Source: an uncultured Duganella sp.
Lineage (GTDB): Bacteria; Pseudomonadota; Gammaproteobacteria; Burkholderiales; Burkholderiaceae
Direction of reading: 5' to 3'
NCBI GenBank assembly: GCA_946482635.1
Contig: CAMLSG010000074.1
Location: forward strand, 1 to 22,068
Length of the DNA stretch: 22,068 nucleotides
Below the pieces are notes generated by a model that ran no database searches, was not told where the DNA came from, and worked only from the letters and a program-made list of their open reading frames with translations. Positions within the stretch are counted from its first letter, which is position 1. Each line of letters starts with the position of its first letter. Positions 15,899 to 22,068 of the stretch are shown here, piece by piece. Both the position numbers and the translations under genes were made by a program.

Positions 15899-17842
15899 TT
15901 AGAAGTCGTAGCGCGCCGAAACTTTCAGTTGGCGGCCGCTGTTCGGGTAGATGCCCGCGCGGCAGCTGAAGGCCTGGCTGTAGTGGTCCTTGTCGAACAT
16001 GTTCAGCGCCATCACGGCCAGCTCCCATTGGCCGAACTTGCGCGCGTAGCGGCCGTCCACCACGGTATAAGCCGGCATGCGGGCGTCGCAGCTGTTGTCG
16101 AAATCGCTGCCGTAGCGCTGCTTGCCAACGCGCTGCACGCCGATGTCGGCGCTCTGGCCGTCGGATGGCAGCCATGCCAGGCGCACGGTCAGGATGTTCT
16201 TCGGCACCAGCGCCAGCTCACGGCCGGCGTTCGGGCCGGAGCGGAATTCGGCATCCACTTGCTGGAAGTGGCCCTGCACCTGCCATTCAGGCGCGAAGCG
16301 GTAGCTGCCGTCCAGCTCGAAGCCCTTGCGCTGGGTTGGCGCCAGGTTGGTGTTGGCGCCGAACAGGCCTGCGGTCGGATCGTAGTAGATCTCGTTGTCC
16401 AGGTTGTGGCGGAAGATGCGCGCGTCAACCTTGGCGGCGCCCTGCACATAACCGAGGCCGATTTCCGCATCATGCGACACCTGGGTTTCCAGCGGCTTGT
16501 TCGCTTGCGGGGTGAAGCCGTTCTCGTCGGAGTTGGCGACGCGATAGCTCTGGCCAACCTTGGCCCAGGCGGTCAGGCCCGGCGCGGCCAGCATGCTGCC
16601 CTGCACTTCCCAGGCGTTGTTGGCTTGCTTCACGCTGTAGGTGGCAGTGGTGAACGGCACCGGATCGACCGAGTCCTTGTCGAACAGCTCGCGGCGCACG
16701 CCGGCCGCCAGGCGGAATTGCTGCGGACCGGAGAATTTCATCTCGTCGCGCAGGTAGAAGGCCTTGCTCTTTTGCGTGGCGTCGGCAGCCGAGAAGGAGG
16801 CGGTGGTAACGCGGTTCCAGCGGCCGAAGTCGAAACCGGCTACCAGTTCGTTCAGCAGGCCATCGAACTGGCCCAGGTGGCGCACGCGCGGAGAGAACTG
16901 GGTCTGCTTGGTGTCGTAGGCGGAGCTTGAAACGCCCCATGGGCTGAAGTAGGTGGCTTCCGCTTCCTTCTTGCGGTGCGACAGTTCGGCCGCCAGGTCG
17001 AAGGCGCCGATCTTGTGCTCCCATGCCGCGGTATAGCGGTCGCTATCGAGCTTGCCGAAATCGTTCGGGGTCAGGGTCTGGCGCGGGTTGGCGTAGAACT
17101 GGGCTTCGGTCAGGCTGCCGGCAAAGCGCTGGTCCTGGCGCGCGATATCGGCGCGCAGCGAGAAGCGGCCAACACCGGTATTGAACTGCACGCCGCCGTT
17201 GAAGCGCGACTGCTTGAATTCATTGTTGTCGCGGTAGTTGTCGGAGCGCTGGTGGCCGGCCGACGCGTCGATGGCGAAATCGTCGAAGCCCTGGGCCACG
17301 CTGGCGCGCACTTCGCCGCTGTCGAACTGGCCCAGTTCTGTGAACATATTGCCGCTGCGCTCACCGGCCTGCGGGCGCTTGGTGGTGATCTGGATCACGC
17401 CACCGGTGGCGCCTTCGCCATACAGCACGCTGGCGCCGCCGCGCATGATGTCGATGCGCTCCACCATGTCAATCGGGATGGTGGACAGGGTGGCGCTGGA
17501 CAGTTCGTTTTCGTTCAGGCGCACGCCATCCAGCACGATCACCACGTTCTGGTCGCTGTTGGTGCCGAAGCCGCGCAGGTCGAGGCCGAAGTCAGGGCTG
17601 CCGGTCAGGCTCTGGCGGCCGTACACGCCGCCGATCTTGCGGATCGCCTGGTTGACGTCGGAGACGCCGGAGCGGCGGATATCGGCCGCGGTAATGGTGG
17701 TGGCGCCGATCGGCAGCAGCGACGGATCGCTGGCAAAGCGGGAACCGGAAATGACGACGGTGTTCGATTGCGCTTGGGCCGCTGCGGCAAAGCACAGGGC
17801 AACCGCTGCGGCAACGGCGCAGCGCGAGGTGATGAAGGTCAT
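15899..17842 (-). CDS. btuB: BtuB-like TonB-dependent vitamin B12 receptor
   Basis: 647-residue outer-membrane receptor for cobalamin. Signal peptide 1-24 (cleavage after AQA), TonB box TVVISG (28-33), plug with NQAIRKIGGVYGRQS, DLRGFGTNSDQNVVIVLDGV, and the barrel start IDIMRGGASVLYGEGATGGVIQ; it ends VSARYDF with the terminal phenylalanine. The B12 assignment rests on the cobalamin riboswitch in its leader, since the barrel alone would not prove the ligand. The ATG at 17840-17842 has no clear Shine-Dalgarno sequence, consistent with a controlled start. No other B12 transport or synthesis gene is in the window. Confidence 0.9.
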   Translation of the reverse strand: MTFITSRCAVAAAVALCFAAAAQAQSNTVVISGSRFASDPSLLPIGATTITAADIRRSGVSDVNQAIRKIGGVYGRQSLTGSPDFGLDLRGFGTNSDQNVVIVLDGVRLNENELSSATLSTIPIDMVERIDIMRGGASVLYGEGATGGVIQITTKRPQAGERSGNMFTELGQFDSGEVRASVAQGFDDFAIDASAGHQRSDNYRDNNEFKQSRFNGGVQFNTGVGRFSLRADIARQDQRFAGSLTEAQFYANPRQTLTPNDFGKLDSDRYTAAWEHKIGAFDLAAELSHRKKEAEATYFSPWGVSSSAYDTKQTQFSPRVRHLGQFDGLLNELVAGFDFGRWNRVTTASFSAADATQKSKAFYLRDEMKFSGPQQFRLAAGVRRELFDKDSVDPVPFTTATYSVKQANNAWEVQGSMLAAPGLTAWAKVGQSYRVANSDENGFTPQANKPLETQVSHDAEIGLGYVQGAAKVDARIFRHNLDNEIYYDPTAGLFGANTNLAPTQRKGFELDGSYRFAPEWQVQGHFQQVDAEFRSGPNAGRELALVPKNILTVRLAWLPSDGQSADIGVQRVGKQRYGSDFDNSCDARMPAYTVVDGRYARKFGQWELAVMALNMFDKDHYSQAFSCRAGIYPNSGRQLKVSARYDF

Positions 17843-17865
17843 GGCTAATACGATAGAAAGAGTAT

Positions 17866-17887
17866 CCGCCTGCGTCCCCGCAGCCGG
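17866..17887 (-). promoter_or_regulatory. Expression-platform hairpin candidate of the btuB leader
   Basis: CCGGCTGCG, a 4-base loop, then CGCAGGCGG on the minus strand, between the riboswitch core and the btuB start. It lacks a strong T-run, so control of translation is at least as likely as termination. Confidence 0.45.
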
Positions 17888-17920
17888 AATCCACAGAAGA
17901 CGAACCCTGCGCGGGCGCGC

Positions 17921-18097
17921 TTCCACCTCCCTGGCCGGTATCCGGGCTGGCAAGACTGACCGGGCCACCTTCCTGCGCAAGCAGTGGTTCATTGGCGCGG
18001 CCTGCCGTCATCAAGACGGCGCTTGCGTACCGTTGCGGGGGCAGCACATTGCGTTTCCCGTTTAACTGCCCCCGCGAACAGGGGGCGGGCACCAAGG
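17921..18097 (-). ncRNA. Cobalamin riboswitch
   Basis: On the minus strand, in the right order: TTGGTGCC, GTTAAACGGGAAACG (about 18052-18066), the B12 box GCTGCCCCCGCAACGGTA (18028-18045), CCACTG, AGGAAGGTGGCCCGG, and the closing AGCCCGGATACCGGCCAGGG with GGAGGT. These match the conserved core of adenosylcobalamin-type riboswitches. It would shut off btuB when cobalamin is plentiful. Confidence 0.93.
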
Positions 18098-18104
18098 CGC
18101 CGCC

Positions 18105-18110
18105 ATTATA
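18105..18110 (-). promoter_or_regulatory. -10 box of the btuB riboswitch transcript
   Basis: A perfect TATAAT on the minus strand, ending seven bases before the riboswitch core, which places the transcript start right at its 5' end. The -35 region is poor. Confidence 0.6.
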
Positions 18111-18135
18111 CGCTGCTTAAAGTTGGCATAAAAGT

Positions 18136-18165
18136 TTGGCAATCGGCCATCACCCGGGCTATATT
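18136..18165 (+). promoter_or_regulatory. Probable sigma-70 promoter of the M1 peptidase gene
   Basis: TTGGCA (18136-18141), 18-bp spacer, TATATT (18160-18165), about 30 bp before the ATG. It is back to back with the btuB promoter. Confidence 0.5.
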
Positions 18166-18195
18166 TTAGTGTTGCAAAAAACTCAATGGAGACTT

Positions 18196-20385
18196 ATGCG
18201 CATCACTCACCTTTTGGCCGCGGCCGCCCTGTTGGGCGGGGTCGCGGTCCAGGCCAGCCTGTGGGCCGGGAGCGCGACGCCCGCCACCGCGCCGGATGCA
18301 GGCAGCGGCATCGCGCTGGCCCCAGCCAAGGCGGCAGCCGTCACGGAGCCCAGCGCGCCCGGCGCCTGGGGCGGCATCCGCAGCGGCCAGGAGGCCACGC
18401 TGTCCGACCGCGTCGTCGATTACCGCATCGAAGCCAGCCTCGATCCGGTCAAGCACACCATCGACGGCAAGCAGCGCCTGACCTGGCGCAACCGCAGCGC
18501 CGAGGCTGTGCGCAGCGTTTACCTGCACCTGTACCTGAACGCCTTCCAGAACGGCTACAGCACCTTCCACACCGAAGAGCGCAAAACCGGAACCGGCATC
18601 CGCAACGGTGAATTGAGCAAGGATGGCGAATGGGGCTTCACTGAATTGCGCAGCGTGCAGCAAGGCGGCGCCAAGGTGCCGTGGAGCTTTGTGCATCCTG
18701 ACGGCGGCCCGTCTGCCGACCAGACCGTGGTGCGCCTGGACCTGCCGCAGCCTGTCGCCGCCGGCGCCAGCACCACGCTGGATATCGCCTTCTTCGACCA
18801 GCTGCCACGCGTGATGGCGCGCAGCGGCTACTTCGACAGCTTCCATCTGGTTGGGCAATGGTTCCCCAAGATCGCCGTGCTTGAATTGCCGGGCGAACGA
18901 GGCGCCACCACGGTGCGCTGGAATGCACATGAATACCACGCGGCGTCCGAGTATTACGCCGACTTTGGCAATTACGACGTCAAGCTTACCGTCCCGAGGG
19001 AATACACCGTCGGCGCCACCGGTGAATTGCAGGGCGCGCCCGAGGAAAAAGACGGCAAGCTGACCCACCATTTCGTACAGGGCGATGTGCACGATTTCGC
19101 CTGGACCGCCGACAAACGCACTGCCGCGCCACTGGTTGGAAGCTGGAGCGGCCCGGGCAGCCCGCAGGTGAAAATCACCGTCCTCTATCCGCCCGAATTC
19201 GCTTCCAACGCGGCGCCTGCCCTGCAGGCCACCAAGGATTCGCTGGATTACTTTTCGAAGACCCTCGGCCCCTATCCGTACAAGACCGTGACGGTGGTGA
19301 TTCCGCCGCATAACGCCAGCGAGGCGGGCGGCATGGAGTACCCGACCTTCTTCACTGTCGACAACTTCGCCAACCTGAAGCCCGGCACCCTCGCTTCCAC
19401 CGCACTGGACTTCGTTACCATCCACGAGTTTGGCCACGGCTACTTCTACGGCATCCTCGCCAGCAACGAGTTCGAAGAGCCGATGCTGGACGAAGGCCTG
19501 AACGAGTACTGGAACCAGCGCATGCTGCGCGACACTGGCCGCAAGGCATACATGACGACGCCGTTCCTGCGCGCGATCGGCTTTGCCCCCGCCATCGACG
19601 GCTTCGAATTCGAACGCCAGGGGACCCCGCGCGACGAGCCCTCCGACCCGCTGGGCCAGAATGCCTACACGCGCCTGCAAGGGATCGGCCCGGTGTATTC
19701 GCGCACCACGCTGGTCATGCACGACCTGGAAGCGCAACTGGGCAAGGAAACCATGGAGCGCGCCTTCAAGGAGTACTACCGGCGCTGGAAGTTCCGTCAC
19801 CCGAGCGTGGCCGATTTCCGCGAAACGCTGGCCGAAGTGAGCGGGCAGCGCAAGCTGGTGGAAACCGTATTCGCCCAGCAGGTCTATGCCACCACGCGCG
19901 TGGACGACCGCGTTTCCTCCTTCACCAGCGAAGAAGTGCTGCCGCTGCCGGGCCGGCAGGCGGAAGGCGGCAAGCTTGTCGACATGACCGAAGAGCAGGT
20001 GGACAAACACATCGAGCAGCTTCGCGATGCGTGGGAAAAGGCCAACCCGAAAGCCAAGCCGGGCACAGGTCCCTTCCCTTACCTGACGCGGGTCACGGTG
20101 CGCCGGCGCGGCGCCGATGTCCCGCAAAAGCTGGTGGTGACTTTCGCCGACGGCAGCAAGGAATTCAAGTTCTGGAGCGGCGAAGAGCGCTGGCACACCT
20201 TCGAGTGGACCAAGGGAGTGAAGGCGGTGTCGGTGCAGCTCGATCCCGAAGGCAAGCACCTGCTCGACGTGAGCAAGCTCGATGACAGCCGTACGGTGAA
20301 GAAAGACGGCAGCGCCTCGCGCCGCTGGACCTTCGACCTGGCCGCCATCATTCAGTCCCTGCTATCTTTCATCGCCACCATATGA
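18196..20385 (+). CDS. Exported M1-family zinc metallopeptidase (aminopeptidase-like)
   Basis: 729 residues. Signal peptide about 1-24 (MRITHLLAAAALLGGVAVQA). The N-terminal beta domain has VVDYRIEASLDPVKHTIDGK and LTWRNRSAEAVRSVYLHLYL, typical of M1 enzymes. The exopeptidase motif is AGGMEYPTF (377-385), in place of the GAMEN of classic aminopeptidases. The zinc site is H410-E-F-G-H414 with E433 18 residues further on (MLDEGLNEYW). The C-terminus ends in a short hydrophobic stretch (FDLAAIIQSLLSFIATI), perhaps a membrane contact. The ATG at 18196 has TGGAGA upstream. The stop overlaps the next gene by ATGA, so the two products are probably made together. Physiological substrate unknown. Confidence 0.92.
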   Translation: MRITHLLAAAALLGGVAVQASLWAGSATPATAPDAGSGIALAPAKAAAVTEPSAPGAWGGIRSGQEATLSDRVVDYRIEASLDPVKHTIDGKQRLTWRNRSAEAVRSVYLHLYLNAFQNGYSTFHTEERKTGTGIRNGELSKDGEWGFTELRSVQQGGAKVPWSFVHPDGGPSADQTVVRLDLPQPVAAGASTTLDIAFFDQLPRVMARSGYFDSFHLVGQWFPKIAVLELPGERGATTVRWNAHEYHAASEYYADFGNYDVKLTVPREYTVGATGELQGAPEEKDGKLTHHFVQGDVHDFAWTADKRTAAPLVGSWSGPGSPQVKITVLYPPEFASNAAPALQATKDSLDYFSKTLGPYPYKTVTVVIPPHNASEAGGMEYPTFFTVDNFANLKPGTLASTALDFVTIHEFGHGYFYGILASNEFEEPMLDEGLNEYWNQRMLRDTGRKAYMTTPFLRAIGFAPAIDGFEFERQGTPRDEPSDPLGQNAYTRLQGIGPVYSRTTLVMHDLEAQLGKETMERAFKEYYRRWKFRHPSVADFRETLAEVSGQRKLVETVFAQQVYATTRVDDRVSSFTSEEVLPLPGRQAEGGKLVDMTEEQVDKHIEQLRDAWEKANPKAKPGTGPFPYLTRVTVRRRGADVPQKLVVTFADGSKEFKFWSGEERWHTFEWTKGVKAVSVQLDPEGKHLLDVSKLDDSRTVKKDGSASRRWTFDLAAIIQSLLSFIATI

Positions 20386-21242
20386 ACCTGACCACCAATC
20401 TCAAACATGCCGCACGCGCCGCCATGCAATGGCGCCTGATGCTGATCTGGCTGATCGCCGTGCTGCTGCCGACAGCCATGCTGGCCCTGCCCATCTGGAA
20501 CAGCCTGGCGCCGCTGCTGGACAATTCGGTGCGCGCGCCCGAACTGGCGCGCGCGCTCGACGGCGTGGCCTTTACCGATATGTTCGCGGAGTTGCGCCGC
20601 AACGCCGTGTCGCTGCAGGCAGGCGGCATCGCGGCATTGGTCCTGACCTTGCTGCTGTCGCCTTTCCTGACCGGGAGCATCGTTACCGCCGGCCGCGCGC
20701 AGCAAAGGGCCACGCTGCGCGAGCTGTGCGCCGGCGGAGTCGCCGAGTATCCGCGCATGTTCCGCATGCTGCTGTGGGCGGTCGTGCCGCTGGGCGTGGC
20801 GCTCGCACTGGGCGGCGCGCTGGCCGATGCTGCCGAGACCTATGCCGGCAAGGCAGTGCAGGAAGCTGATGCGGCGCGCTGGCAACTGGCTGCCACGATC
20901 GTCGCCGCCCTGCTGGTGGCACTGGCCAACCTGACGCTCGATGCCGGCCGCGCCCAGCTGGCGATCGACCGCCGCCGCACTTCGGCAGTCAAAGCCTGGT
21001 GGGGGGGCCTCAAGCTACTGGCGCGCCGCCCCGGCGCCATGCTGGGCGCCTATGCCTTGCTGACCGTCGGCGGCCTGTTGCTGGCGGCCCTGCTGGCCGT
21101 GGCGCGGCTGAACGTGGCGGGCAGCAATGCCTTGCTGCTGGTGGCCGCTTTCGTTCTGGCCCAGTTGATCGCCCTGGCGATGGCCTGGATGCGCGCCGCG
21201 CGCCTGTTTGCGCTGATGACGCTGTCTGCAACGAATCGCTGA
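20382..21242 (+). CDS. Hypothetical six-helix inner-membrane protein
   Basis: 286 residues with six hydrophobic segments at about 18-40, 80-102, 128-148, 168-188, 216-238 and 243-266. Alanine- and leucine-rich, no recognised family and no catalytic motif. Its ATG lies inside the end of the M1 peptidase gene (ATGA overlap), which points to coupled translation and a shared task. It could anchor or assist the peptidase or transport its products; this is context only. A tract of seven G at 21001-21007 falls in the codons for AWWGGLK; the frame is intact. Confidence 0.85.
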   Translation: MNLTTNLKHAARAAMQWRLMLIWLIAVLLPTAMLALPIWNSLAPLLDNSVRAPELARALDGVAFTDMFAELRRNAVSLQAGGIAALVLTLLLSPFLTGSIVTAGRAQQRATLRELCAGGVAEYPRMFRMLLWAVVPLGVALALGGALADAAETYAGKAVQEADAARWQLAATIVAALLVALANLTLDAGRAQLAIDRRRTSAVKAWWGGLKLLARRPGAMLGAYALLTVGGLLLAALLAVARLNVAGSNALLLVAAFVLAQLIALAMAWMRAARLFALMTLSATNR

Positions 21243-21261
21243 CCGGAGTATATTGGTGGGC

Positions 21262-22050
21262 ATGACTACCCTGCCCACCTTCTTCCTGTCCCACGGCGGC
21301 GGTCCCTGGCCGTGGATGCGTGACCAATTCGGCAACGCCTACGACCAGCTGGACGCCTCGCTGCGCGACTTGCCGCGCCAGGCCGGCGGCAAGCCGAAAG
21401 CCCTGCTGGTCGTCACCGCGCACTGGGAGGGCCGCGACTTCCTCGTTTCATCGTCGGCCAGGCCGCCGATGATCTACGACTACGGCGGCTTTCCGCCGCA
21501 TACCTACCAGATCCAGTACCCTGCTCCCGGTTCGCCGGAACTGGCGGCGCGCGTCGCCGGACTGCTTGGCGGACGGGCGCGGCTTGACCCGGAGCGAGGC
21601 CTGGACCATGGCACCTTCAGCGCCATGTATCCGGCGTTCCCGGAAGCCGATGTGCCGATCGTGCAGCTTTCGCTGCGCCACGGCCTGGATCCGGCCGAGC
21701 ACATGGAAATCGGGCGCTTGCTGCGTCCTTTGCGCGACGAGGGGATTTTGATCGTCGGCAGCGGCCTGAGTTTCCACAACCTGCGCGCTTTCAATGCTGC
21801 CGGAGCGGAGGCTTCACGGCTGTTCGATGGCTGGCTGCGCGAGACCATGGCGGCTGCGCCGGCCGAGCGCACGAAGCGCCTGCTCGAATGGGAACGTGCA
21901 CCGGCTGCGCGCGTGGCGCATCCGCGCGAGGAGCATTTGCTGCCCCTGATGGTGGTGGTGGGCGCGGCCGAGGATGCGGCCGCGGAGGTGGTGTATCACG
22001 AAGACCGCTTCATGGGAGCATTGGCGGTCAGCAGCTTCAAGCTCGGTTAA
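21262..22050 (+). CDS. ygiD: Class III extradiol ring-cleavage dioxygenase, DODA/YgiD type
   Basis: 262 residues, LigB/DODA superfamily. Metal and catalytic histidines are recognisable: H11 (FLSHGGG), H54 (VVTAHWEG), H172 (GSGLSFHNLRAF) and H225 (PREEHLLPLMV), with GLDHGTF at 114-120. Relatives such as E. coli YgiD and plant DODA open the ring of DOPA or other catechols with a single metal ion; the natural substrate here is unknown. The ATG at 21262 is given; a GTG at 21256 in the same frame has better spacing from GGAG (21245-21248) and may be the true start. It lies 19 bp after the membrane protein gene and could be read with it. Confidence 0.9.
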   Translation: MTTLPTFFLSHGGGPWPWMRDQFGNAYDQLDASLRDLPRQAGGKPKALLVVTAHWEGRDFLVSSSARPPMIYDYGGFPPHTYQIQYPAPGSPELAARVAGLLGGRARLDPERGLDHGTFSAMYPAFPEADVPIVQLSLRHGLDPAEHMEIGRLLRPLRDEGILIVGSGLSFHNLRAFNAAGAEASRLFDGWLRETMAAAPAERTKRLLEWERAPAARVAHPREEHLLPLMVVVGAAEDAAAEVVYHEDRFMGALAVSSFKLG

Positions 22051-22068
22051 AACCGGTAAACCAGGGTC
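22051..22068. repeat. Start of a second AACCGGTA-family repeat (cut by window end)
   Basis: AACCGGTAAACCAGGGTC matches 1421-1438 at 16 of 18 positions and begins on the base after the dioxygenase stop codon. The remainder lies outside the window. Confidence 0.7.

Noticed and set aside
18166..20259. Minus-strand open frame of 697 codons
   Set aside because: Antisense shadow of the M1 peptidase, which has a signal peptide and complete zinc site on the other strand.
21001..21007. G7 tract as a phase-variation switch
   Set aside because: Seven G in high-GC coding sequence is expected by chance; the gene is in frame and has no sign of switching.

Overview
The window is high-GC, densely coded proteobacterial chromosome. 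Gene content and order (exbB-exbD-lpxK-ycaR-kdsB-adk, xseA, an iron superoxide dismutase, dsbA, a B12-riboswitch-controlled btuB) and the style of the small palindromic repeats suggest a betaproteobacterium of the Oxalobacteraceae (Massilia/Duganella/Janthinobacterium type). This placement is recognition from memory, not a database search.

Left part (1-5297), all on the minus strand: the 5' two thirds of the proton-pumping pyrophosphatase gene hppA, a small cruciform-like repeat, the strong terminator of adk, and then a tight envelope cluster read leftward as exbB, exbD, lpxK, a Trm112/YcaR-type small protein, kdsB and adk. It supplies energy to outer-membrane transport, lipid A 4'-kinase and CMP-Kdo synthesis. 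Three of its genes appear to start at TTG or GTG.

Intergenic 5298-6191 is about 0.9 kb of AT-rich non-coding DNA. It holds six copies of a 72-nt composite repeat. Each copy carries three DnaA-box-like 9-mers in invariant spacing plus a second conserved 19-nt module 53 nt from the unit start. This is the most unusual object in the window.

Middle (6192-10486): xseA and sodB on the plus strand with a textbook terminator, a 140-bp palindromic element with 29-bp terminal inverted repeats, then a zinc-less MDR oxidoreductase divergent from a LysR regulator.

Right part (10511-22068): a large sugar-type TonB-dependent receptor, a small acidic disordered protein, a MarR-family regulator behind a perfect FNR-type box, a tandem and inverted GGGGACGTACCCC repeat serving as a bidirectional terminator, dsbA with a small single-pass membrane protein, btuB with its cobalamin riboswitch, a divergent M1-family metallopeptidase overlapping a six-helix membrane protein gene, and a DODA-type class III dioxygenase. 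The last 18 bases begin a second copy of the repeat found at 1421.

Most genes are housekeeping. The accessory interest lies in the non-coding structures: the DnaA-box-like array and three distinct palindromic repeat families placed at gene ends.
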